Origin: an uncultured Collinsella sp. | Lineage (GTDB): Bacteria > Actinomycetota > Coriobacteriia > Coriobacteriales > Coriobacteriaceae | Direction: 5' to 3' | Length of the DNA: 64,000 nucleotides | NCBI GenBank assembly: GCA_900544135.1 | Contig: UQTU01000006.1 | Span: 45,303-109,302 of the forward strand | Part shown: positions 42,829 to 52,554 of the stretch, one piece after another | Layout: every line of letters starts with the position of its first letter | How positions within the stretch are numbered: the stretch's first letter is position 1 | The notes under the pieces: model-generated | Databases searched by the model: none | Seen by the model: only the letters and a program-made list of their open reading frames with translations | Told to the model about the DNA's origin: nothing | Program-made: the position numbers and the translations under genes

Positions 42829-43872
42829 TTAAGCCTCCAGCGGATGAGCGGGCACCGACTCACCGGCGGCAAGCGCGGCCTCGCAGGCCACCACATCGCG
42901 CTCGATATCATCGACCAGCGCCATGAACTCCTCGTACGTAGAGCAACGCACCACCTGAGCGCGCCAGGCGGCGGCATGGGGCATGCCCTTTAAGTACCAG
43001 CTTGCGTACGTGCGAGCACGCGACATGAGCGGCAGAAGCTCGTGCGTCAACGTCAGGTGCTCGCGCAGAGCCTCCAGGCGCTCGACCGAGGAGCGAGAAG
43101 GAACCGGCGTGCCATCGAGTGCAAGGGCTCGGGCATCGCCGAACACCCACGGATTGCCGTAGATGCCGCGCGCGATAAACACCGCGCTGGCACCCGAGCC
43201 GTGCAGATGCTCAGCAGCGTCCTCGGCCGAGAACACATCGCCCGAGCCAATCACGGGAATCTCGACAGCGTCGGCAACCTCATCGACGACCGACCAATCG
43301 GCCTGGCCCGTGTAGAGCTGCGTGGCGCAACGACCATGCACGGCGACTGCGGCAGCCCCTGCGCCCTCAAGCATCTGGGCAAACGTCGCGGCATTGCGGT
43401 CCTCGGCATAAAAGCCCTTGCGGATCTTCACGGTCACGGGAACATGCGCCGCGCCCACCGCTGCCTCGACGATTCTTTCGGCCAGGTCGGGCGTGCGCAT
43501 AAGCGCCGAGCCCTCGCCCTTGGTAACGACCTTGCGAGCCGGACAGGCCATGTTGATATCAATCAATGACAGGCGATCGCCAACGCGCTCCTCGACGGCG
43601 GCGACGGCGCTCGCAAACTGATCGGGCTTGGAGCCAAAGAGCTGCACGCAAATCTGCTGCTCCTCGTCGGCCGGTAGCACCAGGCGCCACGTCTTATTAC
43701 TGGCATAGGCAAGGCCTGCCACGCTCACCATCTCGCTGTAGGCAAGGTTGGCACCGCGGCGGCGACACATGATGCGATAGGCAGGGTCGGTCACGCCCGC
43801 CATGGGAGCCATAAGGAACGGCTGCTCGGCATAGGCGCCCAGCAGCCGCAGACTATATTCGGAAAGAGCCAT
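42829..43872 (-). CDS. dusB: tRNA-dihydrouridine synthase
   Basis: 347 aa FMN-TIM barrel. MAPMAGVTDPAYRIMCRRRGA, NMACPARKVVTKGEGSALM (catalytic Cys) and GSGDVFSAEDA match the DusB/Dus family. It reduces uridine to dihydrouridine in tRNA D-loops. The symbol is tentative since the Dus subtype is hard to fix by eye. It is 4 nt downstream of lepA's stop region and 2 nt upstream of hemW, so all three share a transcript. Confidence 0.9.
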   Translation of the reverse strand: MALSEYSLRLLGAYAEQPFLMAPMAGVTDPAYRIMCRRRGANLAYSEMVSVAGLAYASNKTWRLVLPADEEQQICVQLFGSKPDQFASAVAAVEERVGDRLSLIDINMACPARKVVTKGEGSALMRTPDLAERIVEAAVGAAHVPVTVKIRKGFYAEDRNAATFAQMLEGAGAAAVAVHGRCATQLYTGQADWSVVDEVADAVEIPVIGSGDVFSAEDAAEHLHGSGASAVFIARGIYGNPWVFGDARALALDGTPVPSRSSVERLEALREHLTLTHELLPLMSRARTYASWYLKGMPHAAAWRAQVVRCSTYEEFMALVDDIERDVVACEAALAAGESVPAHPLEA

Positions 43873-43876
43873 AGAC

Positions 43877-45688
43877 CTACTCGTCCACCTTGAGGATCGC
43901 CATAAAGGCCTCCTGCGGGACCTCGACCGATCCGATGGCCTTCATACGCTTCTTGCCCTCTTTCTGCTTCTCGAGCAGCTTGCGCTTACGCGAGATATCG
44001 CCGCCGTAGCACTTAGCAAGAACGTCCTTGCGACGCGCCTTGACGGTGGAACGGGCGATGATCTTGTTGCCGATAGCACCCTGGATGGGCACCTCGAACA
44101 GCTGACGCGGGATGATCTCCTTGAGCCTGTCGCACAGGCCACGGGCCAGGCCATATGCCTTGTCCTTATGGACGATAAACGAAAGCGCGTCCACCTCGTC
44201 GCCCGAAAGCAGGATGTCGAGCTTGACGAGCTCAGAGGGGCGATATTCGTTGAACTCATAGTCGAGCGAGGCGTAACCCTTGGTGCGGCTCTTGAGCTGA
44301 TCGAAGAAGTCCAAGATGAGCTCGGCGAGCGGCATATCGAAGCGCATCTCGACCGATTTGCTCGTCAGGTGGATCATGTCGGTTGTGACGCCGCGGTGCT
44401 CGATGGCGAGCTGCATGACGGCACCCGTGTACTCAGGCGGGCAGATGATCTTTGCCTTGAGGTAGGGTTCCTCGATACGATCGATGCGTGTGGCCTCGGG
44501 AAGGTCCTGCGGACTGCGGACATCGATCATTTCGCCGTCGGTCTTGTAGACGTGATAGTCGACCGAGGGACTCGTGGCAATGAGGTCCAGGTTGAACTCG
44601 CGCTCCAGGCGTTCCTTGACGACTTCCATGTGCAGCAGGCCCAGGAAGCCCACACGGAAGCCAAAGCCGAGCGCCACCGAGGTCTCGGGCTCCCACACCA
44701 ACGACGGGTCGTTGACGTGCAGCTTATCGAGGGCGTCACGCAGGTTCTCGTAGTCCTTGTTGTCGATCGGGAACAGGCCCGTGTAGACCATGGGCTTGGC
44801 CTCGCGGTAGCCCGGCAGAGGCTCGGGGCAGGGGTTCGAAGCCCACGTAAGGGTATCGCCCACGCGCACAGCCTCGGGGTCCTTCAGACCCGTGACCACA
44901 TAGCCAACCTCGCCGACGGTCAGCGCGTCGACCGGGGTCTCGGCAGGACGCTTGACGCCCACGCCGTCGACCAAAAAGTCGCCCTTGGCCTGCATCATAA
45001 GCAGGGTATCGCCCTTTTTGATGGAACCATCGAAGACGCGCACCGTAGCCACCACACCGCGATACTCGTCAAAGTACGAATCCAAAATGAGCGCTTTGAG
45101 CGGAGCGTTTGCATCGCCCTTAGGCGGCGAAATCAAAAAGACGATGGACTCCAGCAGATCGTGAATGCCCTCGCCGGTCTTGCCCGAGACGCACACGGCA
45201 TCATCGGCGGGAATCGCCAGGTCGTCCTCGATCTCGGTCTTAACCTCGTCGGGATGGGCCGAGGGCAGGTCGATCTTGTTGATGGCGGGCACAATGTCCA
45301 GATTGGCGTTCATGGCGAGCGTCGCGTTGGAGACGGTCTGTGCCTCGACACCCTGAGTGGCGTCGACGACGAGCACCGCGCCCTCACAAGCGGCCAGCGA
45401 ACGCGAGACCTCGTAGGTAAAGTCTACATGGCCCGGCGTATCGATGAGGTTGAACTGATACGTCTCGCCGTCGTCGGCGTCATAGGACACGCGGACGGCG
45501 TTGGACTTGATCGTGATGCCGCGCTCGCGCTCGATATCCATGGTGTCGAGCAGCTGCGACTCCATGTCGCGCTCGTCGACGGTATGGGTGAGCTCGAGGA
45601 TGCGGTCGCTGATCGTAGACTTGCCATGGTCAATGTGCGCAACGATTGAGAAGTTGCGGATGTGGGAAATGTCAATTGAAGTAATCAT
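43877..45688 (-). CDS. lepA: Elongation factor 4 (LepA)
   Basis: 603 aa. G1 AHIDHGKST, G3 DTPGHVDF, G4 NKIDL; the C-terminal LepA-specific domain ends near KRMKAIGSVEVPQEAFMAIL. Ribosomal back-translocase acting in initiation or ribosome biogenesis. ATG 45688 matches family length (about 600); the upstream GGGTAAGA is a weak ribosome-binding site. First gene of lepA-dusB-hemW-dnaJ. Confidence 0.96.
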   Translation of the reverse strand: MITSIDISHIRNFSIVAHIDHGKSTISDRILELTHTVDERDMESQLLDTMDIERERGITIKSNAVRVSYDADDGETYQFNLIDTPGHVDFTYEVSRSLAACEGAVLVVDATQGVEAQTVSNATLAMNANLDIVPAINKIDLPSAHPDEVKTEIEDDLAIPADDAVCVSGKTGEGIHDLLESIVFLISPPKGDANAPLKALILDSYFDEYRGVVATVRVFDGSIKKGDTLLMMQAKGDFLVDGVGVKRPAETPVDALTVGEVGYVVTGLKDPEAVRVGDTLTWASNPCPEPLPGYREAKPMVYTGLFPIDNKDYENLRDALDKLHVNDPSLVWEPETSVALGFGFRVGFLGLLHMEVVKERLEREFNLDLIATSPSVDYHVYKTDGEMIDVRSPQDLPEATRIDRIEEPYLKAKIICPPEYTGAVMQLAIEHRGVTTDMIHLTSKSVEMRFDMPLAELILDFFDQLKSRTKGYASLDYEFNEYRPSELVKLDILLSGDEVDALSFIVHKDKAYGLARGLCDRLKEIIPRQLFEVPIQGAIGNKIIARSTVKARRKDVLAKCYGGDISRKRKLLEKQKEGKKRMKAIGSVEVPQEAFMAILKVDE

Positions 45689-45717
45689 GCGGACTATCTT
45701 ACCCGAGCGGTACAAAA

Positions 45718-45749
45718 AATGGAGCCTGTTCCATAAAACAGGCTCCATT
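45718..45749. terminator. Terminator of rpsT
   Basis: Perfect 13-bp stem AATGGAGCCTGTT / AACAGGCTCCATT with a 6-nt loop, T/A-rich on both sides; it separates rpsT from lepA. Confidence 0.85.
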
Positions 45750-45784
45750 TATGCGCGTAATCTGTGTAGTGTGAAATTTACAAC

Positions 45785-46051
45785 TTAGGCGTTGATGCTG
45801 TTCACGAGCTTGGCAAGACCGGACTTGCGGTTGGAAGCCTGGTTCTTGTGGATAACATGCTTGGCGGCAGCCATGTCGAGACGCTTGGTAACGGTCTTGA
45901 GGGCAGCCTGGGCCTTCTCGGCGTCGCCCTCGGCGACGGCGGACTGGACGTGCTTGGTCAGCGTCTTGAGCTCGGACTTGACAGCCTTGTTACGCATGCG
46001 AGCTGCCTCATTGGTGCGGATACGCTTCTTCTGAGACTTGATGTTTGCCAC
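45785..46051 (-). CDS. rpsT: 30S ribosomal protein S20
   Basis: 88 aa, S20 length. ANIKSQKKRIRTNEAARMRNK and KNQASNRKSGLAKLVN are S20 signatures; a three-helix bundle binding 16S rRNA. Start GTG 46051, AAAGGAAC 9 nt upstream. Monocistronic: own extended -10 promoter and strong terminator. Confidence 0.96.
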   Translation of the reverse strand: MANIKSQKKRIRTNEAARMRNKAVKSELKTLTKHVQSAVAEGDAEKAQAALKTVTKRLDMAAAKHVIHKNQASNRKSGLAKLVNSINA

Positions 46052-46126
46052 TTCTGGAGTTCCTTTCGAGTTCCTTGCAAAAAATGTATGACACCTCTGA
46101 GACACGGTGAGGTCATGCAAGCGCCT

Positions 46127-46136
46127 ACTATAGCAC
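46127..46136 (-). promoter_or_regulatory. Extended -10 promoter of rpsT
   Basis: Minus strand GTGCTATAGT, a TGn-TATAGT extended -10 with no clear -35. The same ten bases occur at the rpmB -10 (58811-58820). A leader hairpin (ATGAC...GTCAT, 46087-46115) follows. Confidence 0.65.
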
Positions 46137-46184
46137 GCTCCCCCTCAAAGGAATAGAACGAATTTGTCAAATAGGCAGGTATCA

Positions 46185-47147
46185 TCACGATTTTCTCAAG
46201 ATGTTCGTAATCCAGAGCAAAAGCGCGGTCTCAGAATCGGCAGAGCCCTTGAGCGCGAGCTCCACATCGACCGCACCCTCGAGCGCTGCGACGAGCTCTG
46301 CCATCGAAAAGCGACGCGCCCAAGTCAGGTGATTCTTGACCTGCCAGGACTGGAGCTTGAGCGTTGCGGCCAGCTCACGACCCTGTCCACGCGCATCGAG
46401 CGCCTTGGCGACGATCAGCTCACGGATGCGACCGCACAGCAGCGTGTAGGTCCACACATAGCTCTTGGCGGGCAGCAGATTGAAGAGCTCGAGCGATCGC
46501 CGCATATCGCGAGCCGAGACGGCGTTGAGGAAGTCCCAGGGTTGAACCTCGGCCGTACGGACAATCCAGCGCTCAACATCGGCAAGTTCAATCTGAGGCG
46601 ACTCGACCATCTGGGCAAGCTTAGCCAAGTCGTTATCGAGCATGCGCGTGTTTTCGCCCGAACGCGAGACGAGCTCCTCGGCGGCCGCCGTCGAAATCGA
46701 CTTACCGCGCTGCGTCGCCATCTGCTGAACACGGCGCGGCAGTTCCCAGCGCTTGGTACCCGAGCAATCGACGATAGCCTTCTTGTCGATCTTGGCGATT
46801 GCCTTATACAGGCGCGTATTCTTGGCAAGTGAGTCGGCGATGATGAGGCAGACCGTAGTGGGGCTGGGACTCGCCAGATACCCAACGAGCGGCTCCGAGA
46901 CCGCCTTGGCGAGCTTTGAGCAGCCATCGAGGATTACCAGACGAAACTCGCTGCCCATCGGAAAGGTGTTAAGCGATCCGATAATGGACTCGATATCGGG
47001 GTCCTTGGTCATGTCTCGCTCGTCGAGGTTGAACTCGACCATACCCGACTTTTCCAGACGCGCTTTCATACGCGAGACGGCGTGATCGCGCTTAACTCCG
47101 TCGGTACCGACGATCAGATATGCCGGCAGCAAACCGGTTTCGGACAT
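46185..47147 (-). CDS. holA: DNA polymerase III subunit delta
   Basis: 320 aa. LLPAYLIVGTDGVKRDHAV, the sequence YLASPSPTTVCLII, and the C-terminal helical collar match HolA, the clamp-loader subunit that opens the beta clamp. ATG 47147 with GGGAGGGGAG upstream; the frame to 47210 is not needed. comEC-holA-rpsT is the standard Gram-positive order. Confidence 0.93.
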   Translation of the reverse strand: MSETGLLPAYLIVGTDGVKRDHAVSRMKARLEKSGMVEFNLDERDMTKDPDIESIIGSLNTFPMGSEFRLVILDGCSKLAKAVSEPLVGYLASPSPTTVCLIIADSLAKNTRLYKAIAKIDKKAIVDCSGTKRWELPRRVQQMATQRGKSISTAAAEELVSRSGENTRMLDNDLAKLAQMVESPQIELADVERWIVRTAEVQPWDFLNAVSARDMRRSLELFNLLPAKSYVWTYTLLCGRIRELIVAKALDARGQGRELAATLKLQSWQVKNHLTWARRFSMAELVAALEGAVDVELALKGSADSETALLLWITNILRKS

Positions 47148-47225
47148 TGCGCTCCCCTCCCGCAGGCCTTCGCATTCGTTCCGTGCCATTCTAGCCCAGG
47201 GGCCCACCACACGCCAACGACGTCG

Positions 47226-49529
47226 TCACGGTCGCTGGCATCGCATCACAAAGCCATTCGCAGTCGGTGCGACGGTAATGTCGCCGTGTTCGATGGTACA
47301 CGCGAACACACCACCCGCTTCCTTAACGGCATCGATGCAGGCATCGGACGGATGGCCGTATCGATTCCCCTCACCGGCGCTTGCGAGGGAAAGCTCGGGC
47401 TTCAGGACGTCCAGCAACTCACCATCGACTGAAACCTTGGAGCCGTGATGCCCAAGTTTAAGTACATCGATATCCCCCACCTCCTGCACGAATTCCCGTT
47501 CTTGGTCGAGCTCGGCATCACCGGTGAGAAGTATTCGCAGGCCCTTACCTTCCTGAACATAAGAGAGCAGCAGGACAAGCGAGTCCTCATTTCCCTCGCC
47601 ATCCACGGACTCGAATGGCCACATCACGCGGGCGCAAAATGAGCCGATGTCGACCGTATCCCCACGGCGCACCTGCCGATACTCCACGCCAGGTCGGTTC
47701 AATACCTCGGCAGGAGCATCCTCCAGCGCATCCGCCGCCACGGCAATCGTTCCGACCGAAAACTGTTCGAGCACGGCAGGCAAACCACCCCAGTGGTCCT
47801 CATCCCAATGCGTCACAAAGACGGCATCGATATGGTGCACGTTATTGCGAACCAACGCCGCCACCACGCGCTCGTCGAGCCCGCAGTCGACGAGAGCTAC
47901 TGCGCCGCCTTGGCGGATAAGAATCGCATCGGCCTGGCCCACATCGAGCACCGTCACCGAAGGCGGAGCGAATCGATCCCAATAGACGTACGGAATCGCA
48001 GCCAAGAGCATCAGGCATGCAAGCCCCGCCGCCATAGGACGTGCACGGGGACGCGGCCACCAGACCAGCAGAACCGCCAGAAAACACGGCAATAGGTAAA
48101 TCCACATGCTATCGGGCGGCACGCTCACGTATGCACCCGGCACGGCGGCAAACAGCTGCTCGAAGAACAGCGCGCAACGGGCGGCAATCATGGGCACAAC
48201 GAGCGCCCAAGTCCGCAACGGTCCCACGAGCGAAAAGGGAGCCAGCACGATCGACACAGCGAGCAATACGCTCACAACCGGACCGATGACCGCATTTGCC
48301 AACGGAGCAATGAGCGAGAATGTACCGAAGGCAGGAATGGTAATGGGAAGTATCGCCAGTTGCGAGCACAGCGTGACGGAAAGCATGCTGGCAACGCCCG
48401 ATGGCACACCCAGCTCACTCAAAGCGTAGGTCGCATAGGGGCAAAAGCACAGAATGGCAAAGACGCTGGCACATGAAAGCTGAAAGCCCATCTCGAACAG
48501 CACCGTCGGCCGCAGTAGCACAAAGATGGACATGGTTACGAAGAGTGCCGAAAGGCCGTGCCGGCGACGCCCCGCGCCGTTTACGACAAGCGTCGCGAAC
48601 ACCATACAGCACGCACGCACGGCCGAGGGAGACGCGCCAGTAAAGGCAGCGTAACCCACAAGCGTTATCGCCAATATCGCCCGCTGAAGGCAACGTGGGC
48701 ACCGAATCTTTTGCAATACACCCTCGATTACAAACCCCACGATGGCCAAATGGCTGCCCGAGACGGCGATAAGATGCGCCGTTCCCGTCACCGAAAACCA
48801 GTCGCCCGCCGGCTGGACGCGCAGCTCGGCCGAACGACCGCAGACGACACCGGCTATGAGCGCACGCGCCGGGTCGGTCGCAGGCGCGATGGACGCAAGC
48901 AGCCCATTTCGCAGCCGAAGCAGCGGCCCCGGAGAACCCTCATCGACCGACACAATCCGAACGGCTTTAACCTTACGCGCCTCGCCTCGGAGCACGCGCG
49001 ATCGTCCATATGCATCGTTCTCAAAACGTGAAACGCGACCGATAACACGCACGTGCGCCCCGACCTTGAGCTCACGATCACACGATAGGCGAACCGTTGC
49101 CAAGTTCTTACCGTCCGCGCGTGCCTCGCAGGTATAGGAATACACGTCGTCGTTTATGGATGGGTCACCCTGCACGACAAACTCGAGGCTGCTTGCCGCT
49201 CGACCATCGAGCGCCTTCGAGGCACTGAGCACATCCACGGCCCACCACGCCGAGACGACCGCTCCCGCCACGAGACCGACGGAAGCGGCATACAGCCACC
49301 GCTTCCAAGGGGCAAGCCGCGCACAAGATTGAGCCAGCACAACGAATACCGCTGCCGCAACGGGAATGGCCCATAGCGGCCCGACCGCCGGCGCCCGCTC
49401 CCTCAGCAGCGCATCAGCGGCTATGTTGAGCACCAAGACGCAGCTCATGCACATGCCGGCACACAGGGCCATCGTCCACGGAATCAGGGGCCGCGGAGGC
49501 ATCACGTGCTCGCGCTCGGTCGCACTCAT
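47226..49529 (-). CDS. comEC: DNA uptake channel ComEC
   Basis: 767 aa polytopic membrane protein. N-terminal DUF4131 OB fold, the central Competence domain with many TM helices (TGTAHLIAVSGSHLAIVGF, landmark LIAVSGSHL), and a C-terminal metallo-beta-lactamase domain with THWDEDHWGGLP and LKLGHHGSK. It carries transforming single-stranded DNA across the membrane. ATG 49529 overlaps the comEA stop (ATGA). No frameshift or stop: the gene looks intact, so natural transformation is plausible. Confidence 0.94.
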   Translation of the reverse strand: MSATEREHVMPPRPLIPWTMALCAGMCMSCVLVLNIAADALLRERAPAVGPLWAIPVAAAVFVVLAQSCARLAPWKRWLYAASVGLVAGAVVSAWWAVDVLSASKALDGRAASSLEFVVQGDPSINDDVYSYTCEARADGKNLATVRLSCDRELKVGAHVRVIGRVSRFENDAYGRSRVLRGEARKVKAVRIVSVDEGSPGPLLRLRNGLLASIAPATDPARALIAGVVCGRSAELRVQPAGDWFSVTGTAHLIAVSGSHLAIVGFVIEGVLQKIRCPRCLQRAILAITLVGYAAFTGASPSAVRACCMVFATLVVNGAGRRRHGLSALFVTMSIFVLLRPTVLFEMGFQLSCASVFAILCFCPYATYALSELGVPSGVASMLSVTLCSQLAILPITIPAFGTFSLIAPLANAVIGPVVSVLLAVSIVLAPFSLVGPLRTWALVVPMIAARCALFFEQLFAAVPGAYVSVPPDSMWIYLLPCFLAVLLVWWPRPRARPMAAGLACLMLLAAIPYVYWDRFAPPSVTVLDVGQADAILIRQGGAVALVDCGLDERVVAALVRNNVHHIDAVFVTHWDEDHWGGLPAVLEQFSVGTIAVAADALEDAPAEVLNRPGVEYRQVRRGDTVDIGSFCARVMWPFESVDGEGNEDSLVLLLSYVQEGKGLRILLTGDAELDQEREFVQEVGDIDVLKLGHHGSKVSVDGELLDVLKPELSLASAGEGNRYGHPSDACIDAVKEAGGVFACTIEHGDITVAPTANGFVMRCQRP

Positions 49530-50239
49530 ACGCAGATGCAATCTTTGATTTTGGCAAGCTTCTTCTCGCCGATTCCCGACACACGCATCAGATCGTCAAC
49601 CGAGGCGAAAGCACCGTTCTTTGTCCGCTCATCGATAATCGACTGGGCCATGGAGGGGCCGATGCCCGAGAGCGTCTGCAGCTCTTCTGCGCTTGCCGTA
49701 TTGATGTTTACTAGACCTGTTGCGCCACTAACGCCCGACGATGCGGAAGCCCCAACATCAACACCGGCTTCCGCAATGGACGCCTGCTGCTCCCCTACCG
49801 TTGGAACGTGAATCTTCTGTCCATCGACGACCTTAGATGCCCGATTGAGCCCCGTGACGTCTGCCTCGGGCGCCAGCCCGCCGGCGGCATCAATCGCCTG
49901 AGCCACCCGCGCGCCGTCCTTGAGACGATATACGCCGGGCGACACAACGGCGCCATTGACATCGACATAGACCTCTGCCGCGGCAGAAGCCTTAGTCGAA
50001 GAGCCTTCGGATGTCTTTCCGCTCGAGGCATCGCCGGATCCCGGCTCCACTAACGAGCCCGAACCATCAGTACGCTCAAACGACACGCCGCCGGCACTGC
50101 CGCCAAGGTTCGCCATTGCCAGTCCACTCGCCATCGCAATGACGACCAGTATCGCCATCACCACTGCCTTATGACCGAGCAGTTTGCCCGCCCAGCGGTC
50201 CATCTTTTTGACTCGTTCATGTTGTTCGCGCTGCGCCAT
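49526..50239 (-). CDS. comEA: DNA receptor ComEA
   Basis: 237 aa. One N-terminal TM helix (AVVMAILVVIAMASGLAMANL, landmark VVMAILVVIAM), a SLBB domain (VYVDVNGAVVSPGVYRL), and two HhH motifs (INTASAEELQTLSGIG, MRVSGIGEKKLAKIKD). It binds double-stranded DNA outside the cell and hands it to ComEC. Start ATG 50239, GGGAGG 7 nt upstream. The Ser/Gly/Thr spacer between TM and SLBB is low-complexity. Confidence 0.94.
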   Translation of the reverse strand: MAQREQHERVKKMDRWAGKLLGHKAVVMAILVVIAMASGLAMANLGGSAGGVSFERTDGSGSLVEPGSGDASSGKTSEGSSTKASAAAEVYVDVNGAVVSPGVYRLKDGARVAQAIDAAGGLAPEADVTGLNRASKVVDGQKIHVPTVGEQQASIAEAGVDVGASASSGVSGATGLVNINTASAEELQTLSGIGPSMAQSIIDERTKNGAFASVDDLMRVSGIGEKKLAKIKDCICV

Positions 50240-50412
50240 AGCAAAACCTCCCAACACCATCGTGTCAGGAAAGGAGCTCCGCAACAGCCACGCCCCAAAA
50301 CCGGTTTTCGCGGTCAAACCAAAAGCTGACCAAAACCTTGCGCAATAATGTCCATTTATTCAGGCAAACGTCGACAAATGAACCGTTTATCGCCTAATGC
50401 CCAGATAGCAAA

Positions 50413-50442
50413 AGACCGACGATGCAGGCGCATCGTCGGTCT
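50413..50442 (-). terminator. Terminator of thiI
   Basis: Perfect 13-bp stem AGACCGACGATGC / GCATCGTCGGTCT with a 4-nt loop, then TTTTGC on the minus strand. Confidence 0.9.
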
Positions 50443-50452
50443 ATGCACAAAT

Positions 50453-51697
50453 TTATTCGTGATCTTGGTAAATCTCACGCGGAGCAAGCTCCGAATGTTT
50501 GCGTTTTAAGGTCTTAGGGGCCTTGTACGTGTTGCTCTCGAAGTCGATGTACTCGGTCTGCTTAAGCAGGCGCTCGATCATCTCCTCATGATCGAACAAC
50601 TCCCAGGCCTCATGCACGGCATCGAGTTTAGCGTGCGTCTCGGGACGGCGCGGCATAAACAGCGTGCAGCAGTCGGGAGCGGCCTCAGTCGAGATATCGA
50701 ATGTACCGATCTCCTCGGCACGTGCGATGATCTCCTGCTTGTCCGAACCGATGAGAGGACGGAACACGGGGATCTTCACGGCCTCGTTGACGGCCATGAT
50801 GTTCTCAAGCGTCTGGGAGGCAACCTGCCCAAGCGATTCGCCCGTAACGATAGCCTTGGCACCCTCGATGTGTGCAATGCGCTCAGCAACCGAATACATA
50901 ATGCGGCGGTACATGATCACGCGCAGGTTGCTGGGGCAGGTAACCGAAATCTCACGCTGGCAGTCGCCAAACGGCACCACGTACAGACGACCGATCTGGA
51001 CACCCGGCGCAAGCGCACGGATGATGTCCTGCACCAAATACTCGCTCGTATCGGGCGTCTGCGGACGACCGGAGAAATGCACCGGCACGCACACCGCGCC
51101 GCGACGCGCGAGCATCCAGGTCGCCACCGGAGAATCGATACCCGACGACAGCAGCGTCACGACCTTGCCGGCAGAACCCACCGGCAGACCGCCCACGCCG
51201 CGCTCAGAGCGCGCGTACACATAAACGCTGCCCTGGACCACCAGTACGTGCACCATTGCATCGGGGTCGTGCATTTGAACCTTTTTATCGGGGAAGGCCT
51301 CACACAGTACCTCGCCCACCTGACGATTGATATCGATCGAGGTGAGCTCATAGTCAGTATTGGAGCGCTTGGCGTGCACCTTAAACGAATCGAAGGAACC
51401 AAACTCGCGCAGCGCCTTCACGGCGGCGGCGCAGTACTCCTGCGGGTCGCGGTTGGTGTGATACGCCAAAGACACACGAGCAACGCCGGGGACGGTGCGG
51501 ATGACACGCGCCGCCTCGTCGGCCTGATGCTCGTTAAAGGTCACGAGGATATAACCGGAAATTCGAGACACGGCGTTCACGGAAAAGGCGGCCAAGGCCG
51601 CCTTAATGTTATCCATGAGGATATGCTCAAAATGTGCGCGGTTCTTGCCCTTCAGTCCAACCTCGTGATAGTGGACTAGGCAGACGCGAGCCGCCAT
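50453..51697 (-). CDS. thiI: tRNA 4-thiouridine synthase
   Basis: 414 aa. N-terminal ferredoxin-like and THUMP domains (about 1-165) and a PP-loop ATPase (LLSSGIDSPVATWML). It lacks the C-terminal rhodanese domain of E. coli ThiI, as in most Gram-positives, where a dedicated NifS-like desulfurase supplies sulfur; that partner is not nearby. Adjacent cysteines in PDCCTLFMPRRP could serve in transfer. It follows rpoZ directly (TAAATG). Confidence 0.93.
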   Translation of the reverse strand: MAARVCLVHYHEVGLKGKNRAHFEHILMDNIKAALAAFSVNAVSRISGYILVTFNEHQADEAARVIRTVPGVARVSLAYHTNRDPQEYCAAAVKALREFGSFDSFKVHAKRSNTDYELTSIDINRQVGEVLCEAFPDKKVQMHDPDAMVHVLVVQGSVYVYARSERGVGGLPVGSAGKVVTLLSSGIDSPVATWMLARRGAVCVPVHFSGRPQTPDTSEYLVQDIIRALAPGVQIGRLYVVPFGDCQREISVTCPSNLRVIMYRRIMYSVAERIAHIEGAKAIVTGESLGQVASQTLENIMAVNEAVKIPVFRPLIGSDKQEIIARAEEIGTFDISTEAAPDCCTLFMPRRPETHAKLDAVHEAWELFDHEEMIERLLKQTEYIDFESNTYKAPKTLKRKHSELAPREIYQDHE

Positions 51698-51979
51698 TTA
51701 GGCTTCAGCAACCTTGTGGCCGAGCGCCTTCTCGTAACGGGCCTCGTCGTAAGAGATGTCGCCGTCGACAATCTCGTCCATAGCCATCGAGATGGTATCG
51801 GCACCGGAAAGCCCGATGGTGATGTCATCGACATCCTGGACGGCAAGCACGCGGTTGTGCTGGCCACGCAGCATGCTATTGATGTCGCAGGCGCGCTTGG
51901 AGGCAAGCGAAGCGAGCAGGAAGCGGTTATGATCGGTCTTCTCCAGAAGATCGTCAATACAAGGCTTTACAACGGACAC
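51698..51979 (-). CDS. rpoZ: RNA polymerase omega subunit
   Basis: 93 aa. RFLLASLASKRACDINSML corresponds to the omega MAR motif (RARQI region). It helps assemble beta-prime. Start GTG 51979 with GAGGTCC upstream. gmk-rpoZ is a strongly conserved pair. Confidence 0.9.
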   Translation of the reverse strand: MSVVKPCIDDLLEKTDHNRFLLASLASKRACDINSMLRGQHNRVLAVQDVDDITIGLSGADTISMAMDEIVDGDISYDEARYEKALGHKVAEA

Positions 51980-51984
51980 GGACC

Positions 51985-52554
51985 TCAGATCCTTTCATGC
52001 ATATCGAGAACGCGAACGAGCTCATCGGTCGCGCGGTCGAGATCGTCATTCACCACGACGTCGTCGTAGCGGTCGGCAAGGGCAAGCTCATCGGCGGCGT
52101 TTGCCATACGCAGCTCAATCGTCTCGGGCGTCTCGGTACCGCGACCGACTAGACGCTCGCGGAGCACCTCAAGCGAAGGCGGCTTGATAAAGATCAGCAC
52201 GGCCTCGGGGAAACGCTCCTTCACCTGCAGGGCGCCCTGGACATCGATCTCCAAAATCAGAGACGAGCCCGAGGCGAGCTTGGATGTGACCTCGCTCACC
52301 AACGTGCCGTAGCAGTTACCGTGGACCTCGGCCCACTCAACAAACTCACCGTTTGCCACGCGGCGGTCGAACTCCTCACGCGTCAGAAAAAAGTAGTTGA
52401 CGCCGTCGACCTCACCTTTGCGTGGTGCTCGCGTGGTAACCGAAACCGTCAGACCCAGGTTCGAGCGGCGCTCGCGCACACGAGTGACGAGCGTACCCTT
52501 GCCTGCGCCTGACGGTCCAGAAATCACAAAGAGCTTGGAATCCTGAGCGCTCAC
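51985..52554 (-). CDS. gmk: Guanylate kinase
   Basis: 189 aa. P-loop GPSGAGKGTL, GMP-binding SVTTRAPRKGEVDGVNYFF (landmark TTRAPRKGEVDG), and EWAEVHGNCYGT. Converts GMP to GDP with ATP. Start GTG 52554 abuts the mihF stop with no gap. mihF-gmk-rpoZ is a typical actinobacterial order. Confidence 0.97.
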   Translation of the reverse strand: MSAQDSKLFVISGPSGAGKGTLVTRVRERRSNLGLTVSVTTRAPRKGEVDGVNYFFLTREEFDRRVANGEFVEWAEVHGNCYGTLVSEVTSKLASGSSLILEIDVQGALQVKERFPEAVLIFIKPPSLEVLRERLVGRGTETPETIELRMANAADELALADRYDDVVVNDDLDRATDELVRVLDMHERI